From NCBI RefSeq assembly GCF_000403785.1, contig NZ_APHJ01000026.1, forward strand, positions 124,001 to 188,000: a stretch of 64,000 bases of DNA. Reading direction: 5' to 3'. The notes under the pieces were generated by a model, which was not told the DNA's origin, made no database searches, and saw only the letters and a list, made by a program, of their open reading frames with translations. The translations under genes and the position numbers were made by a program. This DNA comes from Gillisia sp. CAL575 (GTDB taxonomy: Bacteria; Bacteroidota; Bacteroidia; Flavobacteriales; Flavobacteriaceae). Positions 1-8,921 of the stretch are shown in pieces. Within the stretch, counting starts at the first letter, position 1, and each line of letters begins with the position of its first letter.

Positions 1-75
1 AGCACAAATTTTATAAACTGATTTAGTCAACTCCATAGATTTTCTCCAGATTTTTAAATCTTCAATTTTATGCAT
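1..75 (-). CDS. Four-helix bundle protein (23S rRNA IVP type), N-terminal fragment
   Basis: The minus strand reads ATG at 75 and stays open to the window edge for 25 codons, giving MHKIEDLKIWRKSMELTK and onward. The start 'IEDLxIWxKxMEL' is the typical N-terminus of the small four-helix-bundle family first described as proteins encoded in 23S rRNA intervening sequences (TIGR02436), which also occur as stand-alone inserts in Bacteroidota. Their function is not settled. The gene lies just downstream of the fatty-acid oxidation gene, on the same strand, separated only by a tandem-repeat spacer, so it looks inserted into that operon. The rest of the gene lies outside the window. The family call rests on 25 residues and is therefore moderate. 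Confidence 0.65.
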   Translation of the reverse strand, partial: MHKIEDLKIWRKSMELTKSVYKICA

Positions 76-88
76 TTTCTTTATAATT

Positions 89-130
89 ACTCAATACTCA
101 ATGCTCAATGCTCAATACTCATTACTCAAT
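89..130. repeat. Six tandem 7-bp repeats (ACTCAAT/GCTCAAT)
   Basis: Six consecutive heptamers are visible: ACTCAAT, ACTCAAT, GCTCAAT, GCTCAAT, ACTCATT, ACTCAAT. A seventh degenerate unit (TCTAATT) runs into the 3' end of the fatty-acid oxidation gene, whose stop codon is at 132-134. The repeats fill the whole spacer up to the four-helix-bundle gene. In my experience such short 'TCAAT' arrays often accompany this gene family in flavobacteria; that association is recalled, not tested here. Confidence 0.85.
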
Positions 131-131
131 T

Positions 132-2537
132 CTAATTCCTAAGCGGCTTTCCTTTTTTGATCATGTGCTCTAAACGCTCTAAAGTTTTGCGCTCTCCGGT
201 AAGAGAAAGAAATGCTTCACGTTCTAGATCTAGTAAATATTGTTCACTAACATAATTTGCATCAGAAAGATCTCCACCAGCCATAACGTAGGCTAATTTA
301 TTAGCGATCTTCTTATCATGCTCGCTTATATACTTTCCTGCAAACATTTGGTCTGTTCCAACATAGAAAGTTCCAAGTGCTTGTTTTCCTAGAACTTTAA
401 TATCTGTTCTCTGGATTGGTTGCGTATATCCTGTTTCAGCCATTAGCAATGCATGCTTTTTAGCAATTGCTAATTGTCTATCTGGATTCACTACTACGAT
501 ATCTTTTCCTTTCTGAAGAATATTTGTATCGAAAGCCTCATATGCAGAAGTAGATACTTTAGCCATTGCAATAGTTAAGAAATGTTCTCTAAGTCTGTTT
601 AACTCTACATCATCCTTGTGGTAAGTGTCTGAAGCTCTTAAGGTCATTTCCTTAGATCCACCACCACCTGGTAGCACACCTACGCCAAATTCTACTAATC
701 CAATATAAGTTTCTGCTGCAGCAACTACCTTATCTGCGTGAAGAGAAAGTTCGCAACCTCCACCCAAAGTCATAGCGTGCGGAGCTGCAACAGTTGGAAT
801 AGAAGAATATCTCATTCTCATCATGGTATCCTGGAAATATTTAATAGCCATATTTAGCTCATCATATTCCTGCTCTACAGCCATCATAAAGATCATTCCG
901 ATATTTGCTCCCACAGAGAAATTTGCTCCGTTGTTCGCAACTACTAATCCTTGATAATCTTTTTCAGCAATGTCTAATGCTCTATTCAAACCATCTAAAA
1001 CATCACCTCCAATAGAATTCATTTTACTTTTGAATTCTACATTCAGGATTCCATCGCCAAGATCTTCTACTATTACTCCTGTATTTTTATATACTTCTTT
1101 GGATTCTCTAATATTATCTAGAATAATAAAAGCATCCTGTCCAGGAACTTTTACTTGTTCTTTTTTAGGGATATCATAATAGTAAGTATTTCCTTCCTTA
1201 ACAGTATAGAAACTCTTAATTCCAGAATCTACCATTTCTTTAACCCAAGCAGCAGGTTCTTCACCCTCTGCCTTCATCATTTCAATTCCTTTTTCAACAC
1301 CTACTGCATCCCAAATTTGGAAAGGACCATGCTCCCAGCCAAAACCAGCTTTCATTGCATCGTCTATTTTATATAATTCATCTGTGATCTCCGGAATTCG
1401 ATTGGATACATATGCGAAGAGAGCCGATAAATTTTTTCGATAAAACTCCCCGGCTTTATCCTTTCCGCCTATCAATACTTTAAATCTATCTACAACGTTG
1501 TCTATAGATTTAGTAAGCTCTAGCGTTGCAAAACTTGCTTTCTTTGCAGATCTATATTCTAGGGTTTTAAGGTCTAGAGACTGAATCTCACTAGAACCAT
1601 CATCACCCTTTATTTTTTTATAAAAACCTTGACCACTTTTACTCCCTAACCATTGCTTGTCCATCATAGAATCGATGAAATTTGGTAAGGCGAAAAGATC
1701 ATGTTTTTCATCTGTAGGTACACCTTGATGTAGTCCATTTGCTACATGAACCAAAGTGTCTAAGCCTACAACATCTACCGTTCTAAAAGTGGCAGATTTT
1801 GGTCTTCCAATTACGGGACCTGTAAGTTTATCTACTTCCTCTATTGTTAATCCTACCTCATCCACCATATGGAAAAGGCTCATAATACTAAAGATCCCAA
1901 CTCGGTTACCTATAAATGCAGCAGTGTCTTTTGCTACCACAGATTTTTTTCCTAGGAATTTCTCTCCGTACTCATTCATGAAATCCAGCACTTCTTTTGA
2001 AGTTTCTGGTCCAGGAATGATCTCAAATAATCTTAAATAACGAACAGGGTTAAAGAAGTGAGTTCCGCAGAAGTGCTTCTGAAAATCTTCACTTCGACCT
2101 TCACTCATTAATTTTATTGGGATACCAGAGGTATTCGAGGAAATTAAAGTTCCCTTTTTACGATGCTTCTCTAATTGTTCAAAAACCTTCTTTTTAATAT
2201 CAAGTCTTTCTACAACAACTTCTATAATCCAATCTACTTCTGAAACCTTTGAAATATCATCTTCTAAATTCCCAGTATGAATTCTACTTGCGAAAGATTG
2301 ACTATAAATAGTAGAGGGTTTAGATTTTAAAGAAGCTTGTAAAGAATCATTTACAAGTCTATTTCTTACAACTTTATCTTCTAAGGTTAATCCCTTACTT
2401 TTCTCTTTATCTGTAAGTTCACGGGGAACTATATCTAATAACAATACTTCTACGCCAATATTTGCGAAATGACATGCAATCCCGCTTCCCATGATCCCGG
2501 AACCTATAATTGCAACTTTATTAATTCTTCTTTTCAT
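132..2537 (-). CDS. 3-hydroxyacyl-CoA dehydrogenase / enoyl-CoA hydratase fusion (fatty-acid beta-oxidation)
   Basis: An 801-residue bifunctional beta-oxidation enzyme of the cytoplasm that would hydrate enoyl-CoA and oxidise the 3-hydroxyacyl-CoA with NAD+. The N-terminus is a dinucleotide-binding fold with GSGIMGSG at residues 12-19. The 'GTHFFNPV' motif near residue 160 is the hydroxyacyl-CoA dehydrogenase signature and the two C-terminal HCDH domains follow. A crotonase domain occupies roughly residues 490-690, with 'GGGCELSLHAD' and 'GLVEFGVGVLPGGGG' forming the oxyanion hole and active site. The domain order (dehydrogenase first, hydratase last) is the reverse of E. coli FadB and is common in Bacteroidota. 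It lies 59 bp downstream of a MarR regulator with which it probably forms an operon. The thiolase and acyl-CoA dehydrogenase expected next lie beyond the left edge. Confidence 0.93.
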   Translation of the reverse strand: MKRRINKVAIIGSGIMGSGIACHFANIGVEVLLLDIVPRELTDKEKSKGLTLEDKVVRNRLVNDSLQASLKSKPSTIYSQSFASRIHTGNLEDDISKVSEVDWIIEVVVERLDIKKKVFEQLEKHRKKGTLISSNTSGIPIKLMSEGRSEDFQKHFCGTHFFNPVRYLRLFEIIPGPETSKEVLDFMNEYGEKFLGKKSVVAKDTAAFIGNRVGIFSIMSLFHMVDEVGLTIEEVDKLTGPVIGRPKSATFRTVDVVGLDTLVHVANGLHQGVPTDEKHDLFALPNFIDSMMDKQWLGSKSGQGFYKKIKGDDGSSEIQSLDLKTLEYRSAKKASFATLELTKSIDNVVDRFKVLIGGKDKAGEFYRKNLSALFAYVSNRIPEITDELYKIDDAMKAGFGWEHGPFQIWDAVGVEKGIEMMKAEGEEPAAWVKEMVDSGIKSFYTVKEGNTYYYDIPKKEQVKVPGQDAFIILDNIRESKEVYKNTGVIVEDLGDGILNVEFKSKMNSIGGDVLDGLNRALDIAEKDYQGLVVANNGANFSVGANIGMIFMMAVEQEYDELNMAIKYFQDTMMRMRYSSIPTVAAPHAMTLGGGCELSLHADKVVAAAETYIGLVEFGVGVLPGGGGSKEMTLRASDTYHKDDVELNRLREHFLTIAMAKVSTSAYEAFDTNILQKGKDIVVVNPDRQLAIAKKHALLMAETGYTQPIQRTDIKVLGKQALGTFYVGTDQMFAGKYISEHDKKIANKLAYVMAGGDLSDANYVSEQYLLDLEREAFLSLTGERKTLERLEHMIKKGKPLRN

Positions 2538-2596
2538 ATGTAAATTTTAAATAGAAATTGTTTCAGGCAAAACCTGAAATTTATCTTTTGTTATAT

Positions 2597-3049
2597 TTAT
2601 TTTAAACTTATTTCTTGATTATAGATCTTTTTATTTGAAATAAGATCTGTAATGGAATTAGCTACTTTTATAAAAGTCTTGAGATCTTCTTCACTTACAT
2701 TTTCCTTTACAGCTTCATCAAATTTTAAAACGACCCCTTTAGAGAATTCTCTCATTTCTTTTCCGAAAATGGTAAGATGGAGCAATACACTTCTTCCGTC
2801 GTCTGGATTCCTTTTACGAATAATTAACCCTTTCTCTTCCATAGATTTTAGAATTCGGGATAAACTAGTAGCTTCCATACCCATTTTTGGGCCGAGTGAG
2901 GTAGAGGGGGTTCCTTTTTCGGGATCAATACTTAAAAGAGCAAAACCTGTAGCCATAGTACTTCCAGCTTTTCCAGCTTCTTCATTATACATTTTAGAAA
3001 CGGCCATCCAAGTTGCCCGCAAAACGTAATCGATGGTTTTTTCCTTCAT
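2597..3049 (-). CDS. MarR-family transcriptional regulator of the fatty-acid oxidation operon
   Basis: A 150-residue winged-helix protein. The central segment 'MGMEATSLSRILKSMEEKG' is the MarR recognition helix, followed by the wing 'RKRNPDDGRSVLLHLT', which has the family's D-D/G-R pattern. Flanking helices should form the dimer interface. It is the first gene of the minus-strand beta-oxidation operon, and an almost perfect 24-bp palindrome lies between its start and the promoter region. This suggests autoregulation and a ligand such as an acyl-CoA, although the ligand is inferred from context only. A bidirectional regulation of the acyl-CoA synthetase upstream is not supported, since that gene is on the same strand behind a terminator. 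Confidence 0.9.
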   Translation of the reverse strand: MKEKTIDYVLRATWMAVSKMYNEEAGKAGSTMATGFALLSIDPEKGTPSTSLGPKMGMEATSLSRILKSMEEKGLIIRKRNPDDGRSVLLHLTIFGKEMREFSKGVVLKFDEAVKENVSEEDLKTFIKVANSITDLISNKKIYNQEISLK

Positions 3050-3068
3050 GTGAATATTAGAATGAACC

Positions 3069-3076
3069 CAAAGTTA
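3069..3076 (-). promoter_or_regulatory. Promoter -7 element of the MarR/beta-oxidation operon
   Basis: On the minus strand the octamer TAACTTTG matches the Bacteroidota -7 consensus TAnnTTTG exactly, 20 bp before the MarR start codon. No clean TTG -33 element is seen; that position is occupied by the palindromic operator. Confidence 0.6.
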
Positions 3077-3081
3077 AGAAA

Positions 3082-3105
3082 ATTTATTATGCACGCATAA
3101 TAAAT
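3082..3105. promoter_or_regulatory. 24-bp palindromic operator candidate for MarR
   Basis: Two perfect 11-bp arms, ATTTATTATGC and GCATAATAAAT, are separated by 2 bp. The site lies directly upstream of the -7 element, so it covers the -33 to -13 region of the promoter. Bound regulator would block RNA polymerase, which fits autorepression by the adjacent MarR protein. Confidence 0.75.
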
Positions 3106-3159
3106 AGCCATTTTTTTTTCATCTATCTAACAATCTGCTTAAAATTACTCTAAATACAT

Positions 3160-3187
3160 AAAAAAACTCCCCTAAAAAGGAGAGTTT
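3160..3187 (-). terminator. Intrinsic terminator of the acyl-CoA synthetase gene
   Basis: On the minus strand a 9-bp stem AAACTCTCC / GGGGAGTTT (one T-G wobble) with a 6-nt loop is followed by a run of T. It lies 31 bp after the synthetase stop and before the MarR promoter, so the two genes are separate units. Confidence 0.8.
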
Positions 3188-3217
3188 AACAATAACTTAA
3201 TGATATGGATGTTAATT

Positions 3218-4993
3218 CTATCTTTCGTAAATAGAATTATATAAGTCTAAATATCTTTCTTTAATATTTCTTCGCTTTAATTTCATAGTAGGGGTAAGTT
3301 GATCGTTTTCTATACTCCACACTTCAGGAGTAAGTTCGAACTTCTTAATCTTCTCCCAGCTACCAAATTTTTCATTGTAGAAATCTACTTCTTCCTGAAG
3401 TCTTGCGATTACTTCCTTATTCTTTACGATCTCTTCATTAGTTTTCCCAATATCAAGATTTTTACGATTTGCCCATTCTTCCACAAACTCAAAATTTGGT
3501 TGAATAAAGGCTGCAGGCATTTTTTCGCCCTCGCCAATAACCATAATTTGTTCAATAAAACGAGATTGTTTCATTGTATTCTCGATAATCTGAGGCGCTA
3601 CATATTTACCACCAGATGTTTTAAACATTTCTTTCTTTCTATCTGTGATCTTTAAGAAACCATCAGCATCAACTTCTCCAATGTCTCCCGTATGAAACCA
3701 GCCATCAACATCTATGGCTTCATCTGTTTTTTCTTTGTCTTTATAATAGCCTATCATCAAATTAGGTCCTTTTGTTAGGATTTCTCCATCTTCAGCAATT
3801 TTCACTTCTACATTTTCTATCACTCTACCAACTGTTCCAATTTTAAAACCTTTGTCACGCTGATCGTTAACTGCTACTACCGGAGATGTTTCTGTTAATC
3901 CATAACCTTCCATAATTGGGATTTCTGCAGCAGCAAAAACTCTCGTAAGTCTAGGTTGAAGGGCTGCGCTTCCAGAAACAATAAGTTCTATATTTCCACC
4001 TAATCCATCTTTCCATTTAGAGAAAATCAATTTTCTTGCAAGGCTTAGTTGTGTTTCATACCACCAACCATTAACTCCGTATGGTTCGTATTGTAAACCT
4101 AATTCTACTGCCCAATAAAATAATTTTTGTTTAATTCCCCCTAATGCTGTTCCCTTCGCTATAATTTTGTCGTACACCTTTTCTATCACTCGAGGTACTG
4201 CAGAAATAACATGCGGCTTAACTTCCTTCAAATTATCACCTAACTTATCGATAGATTCTGCAAAGTAAATGGAGACACTGTAGTATTGATATAAGTAAGA
4301 GATCATTCTCTCAAAAATATGGCAGATAGGTAAAAAACTTACCGAGACGTATTTTCCAGTCTCAAATGGAACTCTTTTCCCACTATTTATGACATCACTC
4401 ACAATATTTTTATGAGAAAGCATAACACCTTTTGGTCTTCCTGTGGTCCCGGAGGTATAAATTATAGTAGCAAGATCGTCCTCTAAAACTGCATCTTTAA
4501 GAGCATCTACTTCTTTTTGATTGCTTTCATCTTTCCCCTGCTCAATAATTTCTGACCAGTTTTTACAGGTATCTATGTTATCAAAACTATAAACTTCTTT
4601 TAGTTCAGTATTATGTTTAATCGCATTAACCTTATCAAGCACTTCTTTATCTGAAACAAAACAATAAGTTGCACCACTATGATTTAGCACATATTCATAA
4701 TCCTCCTGAGATATTGTAGGATAAACAGGCACGTTTTGAGCCCCAATTTGTAAAATACCGATATCCATAACATTCCACTCTGTTCTATTGCTAGAGGAGA
4801 TTAATGCAATTTTATCGTTTGGTTTTACGCCTAGGCGCAATAATCCTCTACTTATAGCATTAGCTTTATCTATATATTGTTGAGTGCTTAAAGCTTCCCA
4901 TTTGCCATTATATTTTGTAACTAATGCTTTCTCTAATGGATGATTTTCTAATTGGTAGTATGGAAAATCAAAGATGCGTTTAATTTCGATCAT
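3218..4993 (-). CDS. Long-chain fatty-acid--CoA ligase (AMP-forming)
   Basis: A 591-residue acyl-adenylating enzyme that activates fatty acids to acyl-CoA with ATP, supplying the neighbouring beta-oxidation enzymes. The phosphate-binding loop 'YTSGTTGRPKG' is at residues 179-189, the adenine-binding 'GYGLTETSP' lies mid-protein, and 'GWFHTGDIG' and 'DRKKEMFKTSGGKYVAP' mark the hinge and catalytic lysine region. Length and the inserted helical segment around residues 270-310 match the eukaryote-like long-chain (FAA1/FadD15) branch. The start is supported because 'MIEIKRIFDFPYYQ' aligns with the usual N-terminus and the next methionine is deep in the fold. It is transcribed alone, ended by the terminator that follows. 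Confidence 0.93.
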   Translation of the reverse strand: MIEIKRIFDFPYYQLENHPLEKALVTKYNGKWEALSTQQYIDKANAISRGLLRLGVKPNDKIALISSSNRTEWNVMDIGILQIGAQNVPVYPTISQEDYEYVLNHSGATYCFVSDKEVLDKVNAIKHNTELKEVYSFDNIDTCKNWSEIIEQGKDESNQKEVDALKDAVLEDDLATIIYTSGTTGRPKGVMLSHKNIVSDVINSGKRVPFETGKYVSVSFLPICHIFERMISYLYQYYSVSIYFAESIDKLGDNLKEVKPHVISAVPRVIEKVYDKIIAKGTALGGIKQKLFYWAVELGLQYEPYGVNGWWYETQLSLARKLIFSKWKDGLGGNIELIVSGSAALQPRLTRVFAAAEIPIMEGYGLTETSPVVAVNDQRDKGFKIGTVGRVIENVEVKIAEDGEILTKGPNLMIGYYKDKEKTDEAIDVDGWFHTGDIGEVDADGFLKITDRKKEMFKTSGGKYVAPQIIENTMKQSRFIEQIMVIGEGEKMPAAFIQPNFEFVEEWANRKNLDIGKTNEEIVKNKEVIARLQEEVDFYNEKFGSWEKIKKFELTPEVWSIENDQLTPTMKLKRRNIKERYLDLYNSIYER

Positions 4994-5056
4994 GTGGTTG
5001 GATAAGATATTCCTTGCAAAATAGCAAAATTGATAGCTATATCAAATGAATCTTAT

Positions 5057-5089
5057 AAAAAAATAAGGGAAATTTTACCTTCCCTTATT
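5057..5089 (-). terminator. Intrinsic terminator of purL
   Basis: Arms AATAAGGGAA and TTCCCTTATT (10 bp, perfect) enclose an 8-nt loop; on the minus strand the 3' arm runs into seven T. It lies about 22 bp after the purL stop. Confidence 0.82.
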
Positions 5090-5111
5090 AAATTCTAATT
5101 ATTAATTGAAA

Positions 5112-8100
5112 TTACTTTTTCTCTTTTAGCCATCTGTTCGCATTCAAAAATCCTTCTAACCAAGGTGTTACTTCATCCTGTCTGTCTTTAGGATAGTGTG
5201 CCCAGTTCCAAGAAAAAGTAGATCGCTCTAAGTGAGGCATCATAACCAAATGTCTCCCGGTAGTATCTGTTAACATAGCGGTATTGAAATGTGAACCATT
5301 TGGATTAGCAGGATATTCCTCATATCCATACTTACCAACAATATTATAACTGCTTTCTTCATAAGGAAAACTGAATTTTCCTTCTCCGTGAGCAGCCCAG
5401 ATTCCTAGTTTGCTTCCTGCAAGACTAGAAAGCATTACAGAATTGTTCTCTTGAATTTCTACGGAAGTAAAATTACATTCGAATTTATTCGATCTGTTAT
5501 GAAGCATTTTTGGCTTTTGCTCATGATCTTGATTTATAAGTCCTAATTCTATGAACAATTGGCAACCATTACAAACTCCTAGAGATAAGGTGTCTTCTCT
5601 TTTGAAGAAATTGTCTAATGCAGCTTTTGCTTTTTCATTATATAAAAATGCTCCTGCCCAACCTTTTGCACTTCCTAATACATCTGAATTAGAGAATCCT
5701 CCAACTGCTGCAATGAATTGAATTTCTTCCAAATTTTCACGACCTGAAATCAAATCGGTCATGTGAACATCTTTTACATCAAAACCTGCTAAGTACATTG
5801 CACGAGCCATTTCTCGCTCAGAATTAGAGCCTTTTTCACGAATAATAGCGGCTTTAATTCTTGGGATTCCTTCTTCGATAACAGGTAGTTTCCCTGAAAA
5901 ATTCTCTGGAAACTTAAATTCTAGTGGCTGATTTTTATAATTATTGAAACGTCGCGTAGCATGATCTGTTCCGCTCTGTTTCTTATCTAGCATAAATGAC
6001 GTATTATACCAAACATCTCTATAAGTAGGAATGTCAAAATCGAATGAATCGTTTCCATTGATCACAGAAACTATATCTCCTTCAGTTGGAGTTCCAATTT
6101 TATAGAATTGGATATTGTTTTCATTTAAAACTGCTTCAACTGAAGTATCCTTTGCTTGAAAGATAATTCCGCAGTTCTCATTGAAAAGCAACTTAACCGA
6201 ATCTTTTTCATTTAATGATGAGAGATCTAATTTTGCACCTCTATTCACTTCAGAAAAACACATTTCTAATAAAGTGGTAATCAATCCACCCGAAGCAACA
6301 TCATGTCCTGCAAGAATTTTACCTTCAGAAATTAAATTTTGAACCGTATTAAAAGTATTTACAAAGTTCTCTGAATTTTTAATAGTAGGAACTTCTGTTC
6401 CTACTTTATTATGAGTTTGAGCAAAAGAACTTCCGCCCAATTTAAATATATCTTGGGAAATATTAATATAATAAATATCGCCTTCTGGCTGCAGGACAGG
6501 CTCTACAACTTTTGTAATGTCTTTACAATGTCCAGCTGCAGAAATAATTACCGTTCCTGGAGAGATCACCTCACTACCATCCTCACTGTATTTTTGCTTC
6601 ATAGATAGAGAATCCTTACCAGTTGGCACATTTATTCCTAACTCTATCGCAAAATCTGATACTCCTTGAACAGCTTCATATAGTCTTGCATCTTCCCCTT
6701 CATTATTACAAGGCCACATCCAGTTTGCAGACAAGGAAATAGATTTTAAACCTTGCTCCATTGGTGCCCAAATAATATTGGTAAGTGCCTCTGCAATAGA
6801 ATTTCTAGAACCTGCCACTGGATCTATCAATGCAGAAATAGGGGAGTGCCCAAGTGAAGTTGCTACACCTTCTTTTCCATTGTAATCTAATGCCATAACC
6901 CCACAATTATTAAGGGGTAATTGCAATGCTCCGGCGGTTTGCTGTTTTGCAACCCTTCCGGTAACACATCTATCTACTTTATTTGTTAACCAGTCCTTAC
7001 AAGCCACTGCTTCTAACTGAAGCACCTGCTCTAAGTAATTGTATATTTTATCTTGAGAATAATTTAATTCCTTATAATTTCTCTGTACAGTATTATCTGT
7101 CATAATTGTTTTTGGAGAACTTCCAAACATATCTTCCAATTTAAGATCCATCGGTTTCTCACCGGTGGTCTTACTTTTGAACATAAAATTATGATCTTCT
7201 GTTACTTCTCCTACATCATACATTGGAGCTCTTTCCCGTTCAGATACACGTTTTAAGACATCCATGTCTTTTTTAGGAATAATTAAACCCATTCGCTCTT
7301 GAGACTCATTCCCTATAATTTCTTTAGCTGAAAGCGTTGGATCTCCAACAGGTAATTTATCCAGATCTATATTTCCACCAGTTTCTTCCACCAATTCACT
7401 CAAACAATTCAAGTGTCCACCTGCACCATGATCATGAATAGAAACTATAGGATTTGTTTCACTTTCTACCATACCTCTTATGGCATTGGCAGCACGTTTT
7501 TGCATTTCTGGATTGGCACGCTGTACAGCATTTAGTTCAATCCCACTGCTAAACTCTCCAGTATCTGCGGAAGAAACTGCTGCTCCACCCATTCCAATTC
7601 GATAATTATCACCACCAAGCACAACAATTTTATCACCTTTTTTAGGTACATCTTTTATAGCCTGATCGGCTTTTCCGTATCCAATTCCTCCTGCAAGCAT
7701 AATCACTTTATCATATCCTAAGAAGCGATTTTCTTCAGCATGCTCGAATGTGAGAACAGAACCAGTAATTAAAGGTTGTCCAAATTTATTCCCAAAATCT
7801 GAAGCTCCATTAGAAGCTTTTATAAGAATATCCATGGGAGTTTGATATAGCCATTTACGCTCTTCAGTGGCTTTTTCCCATTCTTTAGTTCCATCTAAAC
7901 GAGAGTAAGAAGTCATGTAAACCGCAGTTCCAGCTAAAGGAAGAGATCCTTTTCCACCTGCCAATCTATCTCTAATTTCTCCGCCGCTCCCAGTAGCAGC
8001 ACCATTAAAAGGCTCTACAGTTGTTGGAAAGTTATGGGTTTCAGCTTTTATGGATATAACAGAATCGAAATCTGTATTCTGATAAAAATCTGGTTTATCT

Positions 8101-8780
8101 GGAGTTTTTGGTGCAAATTGCTCTACTCTTGGTCCTTTTACAAAAGCTACATTATCTTTATATGCCGAAACGATATCGTTAGGATTAACTTCCGAAGTCT
8201 TTCTGATCATTTTGAAAAGAGAAAATGGTTTTTCTTTTCCATCTATCACAAATGTTCCATTAAAAATCTTATGACGGCAATGTTCTGAATTCACCTGTGA
8301 GAATCCGAATACTTCAGAATCTGTTAAAGGTCTTTCGAGTTTAACAGATAATTCTTCTAAATATTTTACCTCTTCATCATTAAGAGCCAAGCCTTCCTGT
8401 TTATTAAAAGCATGAACATCTTTGATTTCTAAAACGGATTTCGGTTTTGAATTTACCGTAAATATCTCTTGATTTAGACCTTGATATTTCTGTGAAATCA
8501 TAGGGTCAAAATCATGGAAATGAGAGTCGACTTTTAAAAACTCCTCAGTTCTAATTATTCCTGAAATTCCCATCGTTTGGGTGATTTCTACGGCATTGGT
8601 ACTCCAGGGAGAAACCATAGCGGCTCGGGGACCAACAAAAAAATCTGCCAGTGCAGATTTGTTAAGTAGTTGAGCGTCGCCAAAAAGCCAGTCTAATTTT
8701 GAAATATTTTGAGCAGATAAGGAAGAGTGCGTTTGCACAGCATAAACCTTTGAGGTTTGTGTTCCGAAGAATAGGATCAT
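5112..8780 (-). CDS. purL: Phosphoribosylformylglycinamidine synthase, large fused form
   Basis: The single-chain FGAM synthase of purine synthesis, converting FGAR and glutamine to FGAM with ATP. The start is set at the internal ATG at 8780 (MILFFGTQTSKVYAV), giving 1222 residues; an upstream ATG at 8813 would add an unusual 11-residue tail. The first half carries the linker and PurM-like domains with 'GAATGSGGEIRDRLAGG', the middle carries a second pseudo-duplicate half with 'GHDVASGGLI', and the C-terminal glutaminase has its nucleophile in 'GVCNGCQ' near residue 1070 and the His-Glu pair in 'AAHGEGKF'. Length suits the proteobacterial-type fused enzyme rather than the PurS/Q/L complex. 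It is monocistronic with its own terminator. Confidence 0.95.
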   Translation of the reverse strand: MILFFGTQTSKVYAVQTHSSLSAQNISKLDWLFGDAQLLNKSALADFFVGPRAAMVSPWSTNAVEITQTMGISGIIRTEEFLKVDSHFHDFDPMISQKYQGLNQEIFTVNSKPKSVLEIKDVHAFNKQEGLALNDEEVKYLEELSVKLERPLTDSEVFGFSQVNSEHCRHKIFNGTFVIDGKEKPFSLFKMIRKTSEVNPNDIVSAYKDNVAFVKGPRVEQFAPKTPDKPDFYQNTDFDSVISIKAETHNFPTTVEPFNGAATGSGGEIRDRLAGGKGSLPLAGTAVYMTSYSRLDGTKEWEKATEERKWLYQTPMDILIKASNGASDFGNKFGQPLITGSVLTFEHAEENRFLGYDKVIMLAGGIGYGKADQAIKDVPKKGDKIVVLGGDNYRIGMGGAAVSSADTGEFSSGIELNAVQRANPEMQKRAANAIRGMVESETNPIVSIHDHGAGGHLNCLSELVEETGGNIDLDKLPVGDPTLSAKEIIGNESQERMGLIIPKKDMDVLKRVSERERAPMYDVGEVTEDHNFMFKSKTTGEKPMDLKLEDMFGSSPKTIMTDNTVQRNYKELNYSQDKIYNYLEQVLQLEAVACKDWLTNKVDRCVTGRVAKQQTAGALQLPLNNCGVMALDYNGKEGVATSLGHSPISALIDPVAGSRNSIAEALTNIIWAPMEQGLKSISLSANWMWPCNNEGEDARLYEAVQGVSDFAIELGINVPTGKDSLSMKQKYSEDGSEVISPGTVIISAAGHCKDITKVVEPVLQPEGDIYYINISQDIFKLGGSSFAQTHNKVGTEVPTIKNSENFVNTFNTVQNLISEGKILAGHDVASGGLITTLLEMCFSEVNRGAKLDLSSLNEKDSVKLLFNENCGIIFQAKDTSVEAVLNENNIQFYKIGTPTEGDIVSVINGNDSFDFDIPTYRDVWYNTSFMLDKKQSGTDHATRRFNNYKNQPLEFKFPENFSGKLPVIEEGIPRIKAAIIREKGSNSEREMARAMYLAGFDVKDVHMTDLISGRENLEEIQFIAAVGGFSNSDVLGSAKGWAGAFLYNEKAKAALDNFFKREDTLSLGVCNGCQLFIELGLINQDHEQKPKMLHNRSNKFECNFTSVEIQENNSVMLSSLAGSKLGIWAAHGEGKFSFPYEESSYNIVGKYGYEEYPANPNGSHFNTAMLTDTTGRHLVMMPHLERSTFSWNWAHYPKDRQDEVTPWLEGFLNANRWLKEKK

Positions 8781-8921
8781 TCTAAGTTTTTTTGTGTGTT
8801 GATGTGAGCACAAAAATAACTTTTTTAGAGAGACTTATTAGCCTAAATTCAAATTATTACAAATAGCTTATTGACTATATTTATCGTAAAAAGCTAATTA
8901 TAAAACCTTATAATTTGTGTG

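Noticed and set aside
89-130. Short tandem array as a CRISPR
   Set aside because: Units are 7 bp without spacers and there are no cas genes.
970-2040. Plus-strand open frames opposite the fatty-acid oxidation gene, and similar ones opposite other long genes
   Set aside because: They mirror strongly coding genes on the other strand, encode low-complexity Ser/Phe/Ile-rich peptides and have no promoter or family match.
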